Source: Pyruvatibacter sp. HU-CL02332 (lineage in GTDB: Bacteria > Pseudomonadota > Alphaproteobacteria > CGMCC-115125). From it: 64,000 nucleotides of DNA. The notes under the pieces were generated by a model that had not been told where the DNA came from, did no database searches, and saw only the letters and a program-made list of their open reading frames with translations. The position numbers and the translations under genes were made by a program. Each line of letters starts with the position of its first letter. The first letter of the stretch is position 1. Positions 1 to 7,207 of the stretch are shown piece by piece. The DNA lies in NCBI RefSeq assembly GCF_040362765.1, contig NZ_BAABWK010000002.1:868001-932000 (forward strand), given 5' to 3'.

Positions 1-918
1 AAGGCGCGCATCAAGATTCTTGTGCATGCTCTGGGTGCGGAAGAATTTGCACGTCAGGTGAAAGAAGAGTTTGCCAAAGGCGGCGCAGGCGAAGACCTGA
101 AACTGCCGGATGGCGAAATTGAGCGCATTCGCGCGTATTTCGCGCCTCCTGCCTATGAAACGCTGCCAGACAGCGATGCCGGCTATGAAAAGGCACTGGC
201 TGAGGACAAGGCGTTTGCCCAATGGGCACGCACCAACCTCGCCGACCACAAAGTGCCGGGCTATGCGATCGTCAATGTGTCGCTCAAGCCGATTGGCGGC
301 ATTGCCGGTGACGCGTCTGACGCGCAGATGGATGCGGTTGCTGATCTCGCCGAAACATTCAGCTTCGATGAAGTGCGCGTGACGCATGAGCAGAACCTCA
401 CCCTGCCGGATGTCAAGAAGTCAGACCTTTATGAAGTCTGGAAGCGTCTGGATGCGGCCTTGCTGGCGACCCCGAATATCGGGCTGATCTCCGACATGAT
501 CGTCTGCCCCGGTCTCGACTATTGCGACCTTGCCAATGCGCGGTCGATCTCCATCGGCCAGATGATTTCAGAGCGCTTTGCGGATCTGGATAAAGAGCAT
601 GACATTGGCGAGCTGAAGGTCAAGATTTCAGGCTGCATCAATGCCTGCGGTCACCACCATGTGGGCCATATCGGCATTCTCGGCGTCGACAAGAAGGGCG
701 TTGAATTCTATCAAGTCACTCTTGGCGGGTCTGCGGACGAGAACGCTGCTGTTGGCGACATTGTTGGTCCCGCCTTCACGGAAGACGAGATCGTCGGCGC
801 CATCGAGACTATCGTTGAGACCTTTGTGGCGAACCGCAAAGACGGTGAAATATTCCTCGATACCTACCGCCGGATTGGCATCGACCCCTTCAAGGAGACT
901 CTCTATGCCGCTGCTTAA
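1..918 (+). CDS. Nitrite/sulfite reductase, C-terminal part (5' end outside window)
   Basis: This is the last 305 residues of a siroheme/4Fe-4S assimilatory reductase of the CysI/NirA family, which reduces sulfite to sulfide (or nitrite to ammonia) in the cytoplasm. The frame is open from base 1, so the true start lies upstream. The four cluster ligands are visible as C-x5-C (visible residues 169 and 175, CPGLDYC) and C-x3-C (212 and 216, CINAC), the usual signature of the siroheme-bridged cluster. The next gene is a DUF934 protein overlapping by 14 bases, a pairing typical of alphaproteobacterial sulfite reductase operons. That context favours sulfite as substrate, but nitrite cannot be excluded from sequence alone. 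Confidence 0.93.
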   Translation, partial: KARIKILVHALGAEEFARQVKEEFAKGGAGEDLKLPDGEIERIRAYFAPPAYETLPDSDAGYEKALAEDKAFAQWARTNLADHKVPGYAIVNVSLKPIGGIAGDASDAQMDAVADLAETFSFDEVRVTHEQNLTLPDVKKSDLYEVWKRLDAALLATPNIGLISDMIVCPGLDYCDLANARSISIGQMISERFADLDKEHDIGELKVKISGCINACGHHHVGHIGILGVDKKGVEFYQVTLGGSADENAAVGDIVGPAFTEDEIVGAIETIVETFVANRKDGEIFLDTYRRIGIDPFKETLYAAA

Positions 919-1399
919 GGATGGGGTTGCTGTCAGTGACGACAAGTGGGTGCGTGTTGAAGACGACGCGGACCTGCCCGAAGACTGCCATGCGCTCATC
1001 AGCATGACGCGCTGGCTGAAAGATCGTGATGCGCTGCTGACGCGCAACAAGCCGATTGGTGTGGCGCTGGAAAGCAGCGACAACCCGGATGAGATCATGG
1101 ATGACCTCGACCGGTTCGGGCTGATTGCCGTGGACTTTCCACAGTTCAAGGACGGGCGCGGCTTCTCATACGGACGCCTCATCCGCCATCGCGGCAAGTT
1201 TGAAGGCGAGCTGCGGGCAACCGGCGGAGTGTTGGTGGACCAACTGCATTACCTCGTGCGCTGCGGCTATGACGCGGTCGATGGTGATGACCGGATTACC
1301 GAAGAAGCCTGGGCGGACGCCAACAGCCGGTTCAGCGTCGTCTATCAGCCGACCGGTGACGGGCAGAAGACGGCACTCCAGAAGCGCCACGGCGGCTAG
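905..1399 (+). CDS. DUF934 family protein, sulfite reductase partner
   Basis: A 164-residue cytoplasmic protein of the DUF934 (COG3749) family. It starts at ATG 905, inside the last codons of the upstream reductase gene, so the two are almost certainly translationally coupled. The family motifs around FGLIAVDFPQFKDGRGFSYGR and the later GVLVDQLHYLVRCGYDA are clear. Its biochemical role is unsettled; family members sit beside cysI/cysH in many alpha- and betaproteobacteria and are assumed to help sulfite reduction or electron delivery. The gene ends only a few bases before the convergent regulator gene, with the two 3' ends overlapping by 4 bases. Confidence 0.88.
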   Translation: MPLLKDGVAVSDDKWVRVEDDADLPEDCHALISMTRWLKDRDALLTRNKPIGVALESSDNPDEIMDDLDRFGLIAVDFPQFKDGRGFSYGRLIRHRGKFEGELRATGGVLVDQLHYLVRCGYDAVDGDDRITEEAWADANSRFSVVYQPTGDGQKTALQKRHGG

Positions 1400-2091
1400 G
1401 GCTGCTTGCGGGACGTCTTGGGGCGCGACGTCTTGGATCGCGGTGTCAGGCATTCGGCCATCAATAGTGTGTTGGCTTCAATTTCTGCGTCATCGTCAAA
1501 CGGGTGATCGGGTGCCAGAATGAATCTGGTGAGTACATATCCCAGGTTCACCGAAACGATCAGCCTTGCGGCTGTTTCAGGGGATATGTCGCGCCGAAGC
1601 ATGCCCTCCTCCTGAAACCTCTTTAGCGCCTTGACTGCTGCCTGCCACACCTGATCACGCCAAGCATCAACAAACCAGAGACGCACGTCTTCATCCGTAC
1701 ACAGAGTAGCGATGAGCATGCGAAGTTGCGGCGCGACATTGCGGCTTTGCTCCAGACGTGTGCGGACAAGCGCATTGTGCCAGGTCTCAAAGTCAGGCGA
1801 TGTGGCTGCCCAAAGGTCCCGCGTCTGCTGAAGTCCTTCGTCAACGGTCATGGACACGACAGCAGGCATCAACGCGGCAGCAAACAAATCAGCCTTGCTC
1901 GGAAAATACTTGAACAAGGTGCGTTCAGTGGTTTTGGCCGCTTTGGCAATCTCGGCCGTCCGGGCATCGTGAAACCCCTTCTTGCCGAACACCCGTCCGG
2001 CCGCATCCAGGATACGCCCTTCGATCTCATTGCGCGGCGTCGGCCCCTTCGCATCAAAAGTCTTCAGCGCGTCCAGTGTGTCTGAGGTCAT
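1396..2091 (-). CDS. TetR family transcriptional regulator
   Basis: A 231-residue TetR-type repressor. The N-terminal HTH is at about residues 25-70 (ILDAAGRVFGKKGFHDAR, then the recognition stretch ending in LFKYFPSKADLF); the remainder is the ligand-binding helical domain, ending in an Arg/Lys/Ser tail. I chose ATG 2091 because AAAGG lies 9 bases upstream; a GTG two codons earlier (2097) is the alternative. The gene is divergent from a DAPG-hydrolase-like gene, and the intergenic region holds two GTATAGT-N4-ACTATAC type inverted repeats, a good fit to autoregulation plus control of the neighbour. The ligand is unknown; a phenolic substrate of the neighbouring enzyme is a natural guess. Confidence 0.92.
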   Translation of the reverse strand: MTSDTLDALKTFDAKGPTPRNEIEGRILDAAGRVFGKKGFHDARTAEIAKAAKTTERTLFKYFPSKADLFAAALMPAVVSMTVDEGLQQTRDLWAATSPDFETWHNALVRTRLEQSRNVAPQLRMLIATLCTDEDVRLWFVDAWRDQVWQAAVKALKRFQEEGMLRRDISPETAARLIVSVNLGYVLTRFILAPDHPFDDDAEIEANTLLMAECLTPRSKTSRPKTSRKQP

Positions 2092-2127
2092 GCGCACATG
2101 CCTTTCGAATCGTCCGTGGGTCGAAAA

Positions 2128-2145
2128 GTATAGTAGCCACTTTAC
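2128..2145. promoter_or_regulatory. Probable TetR operator 1 (imperfect inverted repeat)
   Basis: GTATAGT-AGCC-ACTTTAC: 7-base arms with a 4-base spacer and one mismatch to the perfect copy 34 bases away. It lies 37 bases upstream of the TetR gene start, so binding here would block that gene's transcription. Confidence 0.65.
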
Positions 2146-2161
2146 ACTCGCAGAGAAGGGA

Positions 2162-2179
2162 GTATAGTCACGACTATAC
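2162..2179. promoter_or_regulatory. Probable TetR operator 2 (perfect inverted repeat)
   Basis: GTATAGTC-AC-GACTATAC: a perfect 18-base palindrome with 8-base arms, ending 21 bases before the ATG of the DAPG-hydrolase-like gene and just upstream of its AGGAGG ribosome site. Centre-to-centre distance to operator 1 is 34 bases, a little over three helical turns. Confidence 0.75.
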
Positions 2180-2200
2180 CTTATTGGCAGGAGGCTTCCT

Positions 2201-2863
2201 ATGGCATCTCTGGTGAAAAGACTTCCAGCTCCTTACGACTTTGGATGGACATTTCGTACCGCTGACGATTGCGAAGTGGTCGAGACGCATCTGGGTGACG
2301 GGCGGTACGAAATTCGGCTCGACCATGCGCCGTTGAAGGGCGTGACCACAGAGATGCTCACCTGGTGGTTTCAGGTGTTTGACGGAACAGCCACCTATCG
2401 CGGTCAATCCCTGCCCGCCTACCATCTCTGGCATCCACGCGATCATGTGGCTGTCAAACTGACCCGCAACGAGGCAGGCCGTGTTGCGCCCAAAGAGCGG
2501 GTACATATTCAAGAAGTGTTTGGCCGGGACAAGCGTTTCTCGATTGACGCCCGTTCGGGAATTCATCGGTGGGACGGGCGCGGTGTCGGTCTTCACCTGG
2601 ACGTTGCGGGTCACCGGTTGCTTGAGCTGGACCATGTCTTCAAAGACTCCCCGAACGGTGCGATTTACCAAAGCTGCATGCGTGCGGGCGGGGGGGTCGG
2701 ACCTCTGCGGCGCATCATCAACACCGCAGTGTTGCCGCGCCGCTTTGGCGCAGCGCAACGTGCCGCCTGGATCCGTCACAATTTTGAAGAGGTCGGATGC
2801 TTCGAACATTTCCTGCCGGAGCTTTTTGAGACAAAGGCGATAACCCCATCGTCGGCTTCATGA
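2201..2863 (+). CDS. DAPG hydrolase (PhlG)-like family protein
   Basis: A 220-residue protein resembling the DAPG hydrolase family, zinc enzymes that cleave a carbon-carbon bond in acyl-phloroglucinols. Visible family-like features are MLTWWFQVFDG (about residues 48-58), YHLWHPRDHVAV (about 69-80), with candidate metal-binding His, and a late HNFEEVGCFEHFLP segment. The start is fixed by AGGAGG eight bases upstream. Divergent from the TetR gene with a perfect palindrome between them, so it is probably induced by its substrate. The substrate here is unknown; many environmental homologues are annotated by fold only. Family assignment is from motif memory, hence moderate confidence. Confidence 0.68.
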   Translation: MASLVKRLPAPYDFGWTFRTADDCEVVETHLGDGRYEIRLDHAPLKGVTTEMLTWWFQVFDGTATYRGQSLPAYHLWHPRDHVAVKLTRNEAGRVAPKERVHIQEVFGRDKRFSIDARSGIHRWDGRGVGLHLDVAGHRLLELDHVFKDSPNGAIYQSCMRAGGGVGPLRRIINTAVLPRRFGAAQRAAWIRHNFEEVGCFEHFLPELFETKAITPSSAS

Positions 2864-2931
2864 CGGTGCTTCAGACGCTTTTGTCATGTTCGGTTCAGGA
2901 CAGGTCTCGCTGCTTGCGTTAGCCTGCACGC

Positions 2932-3441
2932 ATGACCTTTGGCACCGTCTCCCCACCTGCGCCGTCTGCACGCAACCGCATGGCATATGTCCTGTTATGG
3001 GCGGCGCTGGCGCTGATGATCGGCGGCGTGACGTTGCCTGCGATTTCGGTGAGCTCGTTCTGGGTGTTTGGCGAGACCTATTCCATTCTCGGCGGCATCC
3101 TGGCCATGGCGGAGCGCGGCGACGTGGTGCTTGCGGGGTTTGTCTTTGCGGTTTCGGTGCTGTTTCCAACGGCCAAGATTGTGCTTGGGCTTGTCGCCCT
3201 GCACCGGATGAAACAGCCTGACGCCAAGCTGGCGCGGATCATGGGGCGTCTTTCGGCCCTGTCGCGCTGGTCCATGGCGGATGTGCTGGTGCTGGCGCTG
3301 CTGGTCATCATCCTCAATGGCCAGGTGCTGACGACGGCAGATGTTCATTCCGGCGTGGCGTTGTTTGCGATGGGTGTCGCTGCTTCCGCCCTAGGCCTTG
3401 CCATTGTTGAGCGGCGCGCAAATTCCACCTCTCACTCCTAG
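2932..3441 (+). CDS. Paraquat-inducible protein A (PqiA) family membrane protein
   Basis: A 169-residue inner-membrane protein with four hydrophobic segments (about residues 17-40, 62-85, 110-130 and 136-155). LFPTAKIVLGL and SMADVLVLALLVIILNG match the core of the PqiA family, which in Escherichia coli works with MCE proteins in lipid traffic between membranes. This copy is a single-domain version without the zinc-ribbon halves of E. coli PqiA, and no MCE gene is next to it. It stands alone between the DAPG-hydrolase-like gene and the convergent phasin gene. Confidence 0.8.
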   Translation: MTFGTVSPPAPSARNRMAYVLLWAALALMIGGVTLPAISVSSFWVFGETYSILGGILAMAERGDVVLAGFVFAVSVLFPTAKIVLGLVALHRMKQPDAKLARIMGRLSALSRWSMADVLVLALLVIILNGQVLTTADVHSGVALFAMGVAASALGLAIVERRANSTSHS

Positions 3442-3467
3442 TCAGACTTTGTCTTTGCATCGCGCAT

Positions 3468-3504
3468 AAAAAACGCCCGGCTGCAGGGAGGAGCAGCCGG
3501 GCGT
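3468..3504 (-). terminator. Rho-independent terminator of the phasin gene
   Basis: A perfect 12-bp stem (ACGCCCGGCTGC paired with GCAGCCGGGCGT, loop of 8) followed on the minus strand by a run of six T. It starts about 30 bases after the phasin stop codon. Confidence 0.9.
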
Positions 3505-3535
3505 CAAGCCTGATCAGGCGTATTGGGTGCGCGTG

Positions 3536-3904
3536 TTACGCAGCGCGGCCCAAAGCTTCGTTGACGTTCGTTTCAACGCGTGTGCGGACTTCCTTGACGC
3601 GCTTTACGAGCGGCTGGCTGGCGTCCTTAACAGCTGTGGTTGCAATGCCACCAACTTTTTCGGCGCTCTGACGGGTGCGCTTGAGAGCAGCTTCAGCGTA
3701 CTTGCGCTGTGCTTCAACAGCAGCCTGGATGTCCTTGGCGTCAACCGTTGCGCGGAATGCCTTGAAGCCGTCAACGACGTTGGCTTCAACAGTGTCGATT
3801 ACTGTGTGAGCAGCAATGCGGATTGGGCTCTTGGCCGCAACCTTCTTGGCAGCGGGACGACGACGGGTTGTTGTCTTCTTTGCAGTCTTCTTGGCAGCAG
3901 CCAT
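3536..3904 (-). CDS. Phasin-like protein with histone-H1-like N-terminus
   Basis: A 122-residue protein. Residues 1-26 are almost only Ala, Lys, Thr, Arg and Pro (AAAKKTAKKTTTRRRP and so on), like bacterial histone-H1-type tails. The rest is a single amphipathic helical region with the phasin pattern DIQAAVEAQRKYAEAA and a C-terminal helix rich in Val, Lys and Arg. Phasins coat polyhydroxyalkanoate granules; a phasin joined to a basic DNA-binding tail recalls Pseudomonas PhaF, which also tethers granules to the nucleoid (there the basic part is C-terminal). ATG 3904 is chosen over the upstream in-frame ATG 3997 because AAGGAG sits just before it. A strong terminator follows. Confidence 0.75.
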   Translation of the reverse strand: MAAAKKTAKKTTTRRRPAAKKVAAKSPIRIAAHTVIDTVEANVVDGFKAFRATVDAKDIQAAVEAQRKYAEAALKRTRQSAEKVGGIATTAVKDASQPLVKRVKEVRTRVETNVNEALGRAA

Positions 3905-4052
3905 TTCAATTCTCCTTGTGCGGCGATTTGAGGGGTGCCGCTTTAATGTGTCCCCGGTTTCTGGAACTTGAACCACCCCAGATACGCAGGGTGTCAAACG
4001 AGGCGGTTCAGCAGCAACGGGCTGCGACCTGATCTCGTCTTGTGCGATGCAG

Positions 4053-4082
4053 CATATATGGCAGTGCAGCGGAGCAATGCAA
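4053..4082 (-). promoter_or_regulatory. Candidate phasin promoter in a TGC/GCA-rich region
   Basis: On the minus strand TTGCAT (4082-4077) and TATATG (4058-4053) are separated by 18 bases. The surrounding 4041-4104 stretch carries at least six TGC and several GCA triplets. PhaR-type repressors of phasin genes in alphaproteobacteria bind TGC-rich sites, so this may combine promoter and operator. By eye only. Confidence 0.4.
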
Positions 4083-4120
4083 GCGCTTTTTTGTGCGGTG
4101 CAATATCTTGTTTGAGATTC

Positions 4121-4134
4121 CGCAGAATTCTGCG
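4121..4134. repeat. Perfect 14-bp palindrome in the dadA-phasin intergenic region
   Basis: CGCAGAATTCTGCG is a perfect palindrome about 35 bases beyond the dadA stop codon and upstream of the phasin promoter candidate. It has no loop-forming centre, so it looks more like a protein-binding site than a terminator. No regulator is assigned. Confidence 0.4.
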
Positions 4135-4167
4135 ACTTTGGCGATAAAGTTTTTTGTTTTCGGGGGG

Positions 4168-5433
4168 TTAGCGGGTGAACCGCTCCAGCCCAAATGGTGC
4201 AGGATTGACCGGTGGAGACTCATTTTCGAGCAAATCCGCCAGAACGCGTGCACTGCCACATGCCATGGTCCAGCCATAGGTTCCGTGCCCGGTATTGAGG
4301 CTGAGATTCTGCCATTTGCCCGCGGGGCCAATGATGGCGCCACCGTCCGGCGTCATGGGGCGCAGACCCGTCCAGACTTTGGTGTCGGGGTATTTTGAAA
4401 GATCCGGGAACAGATCATTCAAGGCATTGCGGATTGCAGCGGCGCGCTTGGGATTGATGCTCATATCTGTCCCGGCAAGCTCAGCCATACCCGCAACGCG
4501 CACCTGCGTGCCGAAGCGGCTGACAACAATGCGGCGCTCTTCATCGGTAAGGCTGACGGTGGGCACTGCGTTGCTGCCTTGTGTCTCAACCGTCACCGAG
4601 TAGCCTTTGATGGGGTAGATGGGCAGGTCAACACCAAGGCGCTTCATCAAAGGAACGCTGCCGACCCCAAGGCACATGACGGCGTGATCACACTCAATTG
4701 GGCCGGTTGATGTTGCAACAGCTGTAACCCGGTCTTCTCTTGTCTCAAATCCCAACACATCCGTTGAGAGCATGAAGGTCACACCCGCCTGCCTGGCTTT
4801 TTCTGCGAGCAGTTGGGTAAACAGGTGCGCGTCGCCGCTTTCATCATCGGCAAAATGAATACCGCCGCGCACTTCGCCGGCCGCAACAGCCTGCGCAAGA
4901 GCGGGTTCGATCTGCGCGCATTCTTCAGCTGACACGAAGCGGGCGTTGGCACCGAGCTTTGCGAGCTTGGGGGCCTTGTCGCGCAAATCCTGCAAGTCAG
5001 CTTCAGACTTTGCGACCTTCAAGATGCCTTTTGTCTGCTGATTGTATTCAAGGCCAAGGCGCTGACGCAGGGCCTTGAGTTCGGACAGGCTGAGCTGGCC
5101 AAGGGTGAGATTGCGCGCGACGCCTTCGTCATAGGCACTGGCGGTGCAGCGGCGCACGAAGGCGACAAGCCATTTCCACTGGGCGGGATCAAAGCTTGGC
5201 GACCATTTCAGCGGCGCGTCAGCACGGCCCAGCCATTTGAGGCCCTGCATAGGCACGCCGGGTGCGGCCCATGGGGCACTGCCCGTTGCTGATACCTGGC
5301 CGCCATTGGCAAAGCTGGTCTCAAGAGCAACGTCATCCGCGCGGTCAACAATCGTGACCTCATGGCCCCGGTCAGCGAGGTAATAGGCCGTGGTGACGCC
5401 AACAACGCCTGCACCCAGAACAACTATTTTCAT
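4168..5433 (-). CDS. dadA: D-amino acid dehydrogenase, FAD-dependent
   Basis: A 421-residue flavoprotein that oxidises D-amino acids (classically D-alanine) to 2-oxo acids and passes electrons to the respiratory chain. The N-terminus is a Rossmann FAD site (VVLGAGVVGVTTAYYLADRGHEV, read in two parts) followed by the DadA-specific ETSFANGGQVS near residue 39. The C-terminal FAD-binding stretch GLRPMTPDGGAIIG and NTGHGTYGWTMACGSAR are typical. Full length for the family. It is divergent from a class III aminotransferase with 123 bases between the starts, which suggests a shared role in amino acid breakdown. No alanine racemase (dadX) gene is adjacent. Confidence 0.93.
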   Translation of the reverse strand: MKIVVLGAGVVGVTTAYYLADRGHEVTIVDRADDVALETSFANGGQVSATGSAPWAAPGVPMQGLKWLGRADAPLKWSPSFDPAQWKWLVAFVRRCTASAYDEGVARNLTLGQLSLSELKALRQRLGLEYNQQTKGILKVAKSEADLQDLRDKAPKLAKLGANARFVSAEECAQIEPALAQAVAAGEVRGGIHFADDESGDAHLFTQLLAEKARQAGVTFMLSTDVLGFETREDRVTAVATSTGPIECDHAVMCLGVGSVPLMKRLGVDLPIYPIKGYSVTVETQGSNAVPTVSLTDEERRIVVSRFGTQVRVAGMAELAGTDMSINPKRAAAIRNALNDLFPDLSKYPDTKVWTGLRPMTPDGGAIIGPAGKWQNLSLNTGHGTYGWTMACGSARVLADLLENESPPVNPAPFGLERFTR

Positions 5434-5556
5434 GCCGCCAGTGTCCGTCTAACCTTTGTGCGCGCGGCGGGAAAAACACGCCCGCCACACGCTGTGTATG
5501 GCCCTTTGGCGAACAGAACAACACACAGCGCCCAATTTGCAGCGGAGTATCTCGGC

Positions 5557-6894
5557 ATGGCAGCTCACCCAAAATCGCATCTTTGGCCGTTCGTCCCATC
5601 GGGCCGCATTGTTGACGTGGTGAAAGCTGAAGGGTCCTGGCTGCAATTGGCCGATGGGACCCGCATTCTTGATGCCGCGGGAGGCGCAATCGCTGCAAGC
5701 ATTGGCCATGGCCGGCGGGAGGTTGCTGATGCCATGGCAGATGCGGTGGCGGATACGGGCTACATCGTCCCGACCTTCCTGACGCCACAACGCGAAAAGC
5801 TTGTGGAGCGTCTGAACAGCGGCTGGCTGCCGGCGCATCTGACCCGCGTGCATCTTTCAAGCGGCGGTTCTGAAGCAGCTGACGCGGCCATTCGCCTGGC
5901 CCGCATGCATCACATTGCCAACGGGGACGACACACGCTGGAAGATCATCGGGCGGACGCCGTCCTACCACGGCGCCACCGCCCTGACGCTTGCAGCGGGA
6001 GGCCACACAGCACGGCAAAAGGGCTTTGAACCTTACGCACCGGACCTGCCCAAGGTCCCAGCGCCGTATGCTTTGCGCAGTCCCCTTGGGCGCGATCACG
6101 CAGATGAAGACCTGCGCTGCGCCAAGGCACTGGAAGACACAATATTGAGCGAAGGCCCGGAGACGGTTGCCGCCTTCCTGGCTGAGAGCATCACCGGGTC
6201 TTCTGGGGGTGCCCTGCAACCGGGACCTCGCTACTGGCCGGAGGTGCAGCGCATCTGCCGCATGCATGGCGTCCTGCTGATCGTTGATGAGGTGATGACA
6301 GGCTTTGGGCGCACGGGTGCGCGCTTTGGGTCAGAGCATTTTGATATCAAGGCTGACATCATGTTTGCCGGCAAAGGATTGAGCGGCGGCTATGCACCGA
6401 TAGCTGGCATTTACACAACCGAAGAGGTGGTGGCGCCGCTTGCGGCACGCGGCGACAGCCTGATGTTCTACACCTATGGGGGCCATCCTGGCGCCTGCGC
6501 TGCGGCAGACAAGGTACTTGAGATCATCGAGCGCGAGGCACTGGTAGAGCGTGCGGCAATACAGGGCGCGAAACTCGAAGCGTTGTTGCAGGAGCGACTT
6601 GGGCAGCACCCGCATGTGGCGGAGGTACGCGGACGCGGTCTTTTGTGGGGCATTGAACTCGTCGCGGACCGGGACACGCTGGAGCATTTTCCAACAAATG
6701 CGGGCATCACCAATGGTGTGGTGGCGCATGGTCTGCGTGAAGGAGCGTTCTTCTATCCCGGTGGCACTGGAGAGGTGCGAGATATCATTTGTCTTGGGCC
6801 AGCCTTCACGGTGAGTGACGACGAGCTGGAGATGATGGCAGATCGACTTTTGTCAGCAATCAACGCAGCTACGGCGTACAAGGCCGCTGCCTGA
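5557..6894 (+). CDS. Class III PLP-dependent aminotransferase
   Basis: A 445-residue class III aminotransferase of the ornithine/beta-alanine aminotransferase-like group. LLIVDEVMTGFGRTGARFG is the family signature and Lys273 in MFAGKGLSGGY is the PLP Schiff-base lysine; SGGSEAADAAIRLAR is the phosphate-binding region. I place the start at ATG 5557, where homologues begin; the frame is open back to 5362, but that would run into the divergent dadA gene and the added residues are not family-like. Substrate cannot be told from sequence. Neighbouring dadA suggests amino acid or amine catabolism. Confidence 0.9.
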   Translation: MAAHPKSHLWPFVPSGRIVDVVKAEGSWLQLADGTRILDAAGGAIAASIGHGRREVADAMADAVADTGYIVPTFLTPQREKLVERLNSGWLPAHLTRVHLSSGGSEAADAAIRLARMHHIANGDDTRWKIIGRTPSYHGATALTLAAGGHTARQKGFEPYAPDLPKVPAPYALRSPLGRDHADEDLRCAKALEDTILSEGPETVAAFLAESITGSSGGALQPGPRYWPEVQRICRMHGVLLIVDEVMTGFGRTGARFGSEHFDIKADIMFAGKGLSGGYAPIAGIYTTEEVVAPLAARGDSLMFYTYGGHPGACAAADKVLEIIEREALVERAAIQGAKLEALLQERLGQHPHVAEVRGRGLLWGIELVADRDTLEHFPTNAGITNGVVAHGLREGAFFYPGGTGEVRDIICLGPAFTVSDDELEMMADRLLSAINAATAYKAAA

Positions 6895-6912
6895 TCGCAT
6901 CTTGCCATCTGC

Positions 6913-7113
6913 TCAGGTTGTCGCTGCCTGGACCTTCTTGGCTGCCTCATCGGGTGTCGGGTGAAGGCTGATGACATCAGCAGAGTGCCCTTCGGGCAAT
7001 TCTGCGGAGGTTTCAGTGCTGCTTGATGCGGGTGGCACAAAGGCAACCACATTAGCGACATCGCTGGTGTCGGCCGTCTCAGTCAGGCCGGCGTCTTCGG
7101 GCTCATAGGCCAT
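6913..7113 (-). CDS. Small acidic hypothetical protein
   Basis: A 66-residue protein, rich in Ala, Glu, Ser, Thr and Pro, with no hydrophobic segment, no cysteine and low predicted structure. I do not recognise a family. It has a good ribosome site (AGGAGC, 5 bases from the ATG). It ends 18 bases after the convergent aminotransferase stop. Low complexity and small size leave some doubt that it is expressed. Confidence 0.5.
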   Translation of the reverse strand: MAYEPEDAGLTETADTSDVANVVAFVPPASSSTETSAELPEGHSADVISLHPTPDEAAKKVQAATT

Positions 7114-7207
7114 GATCCTGCTCCTGCTTACTGTACGATGATCAAAGCCTGAGCCTGTTATGGTGAACTAAAGGTTAACGTCAGCGCGTCTTTCTGGATG
7201 CCTTACC

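Noticed and set aside
5362-5556. N-terminal extension of the class III aminotransferase
   Set aside because: It would overlap the start of the divergent dadA gene, has no family similarity, and a good start lies at 5557.
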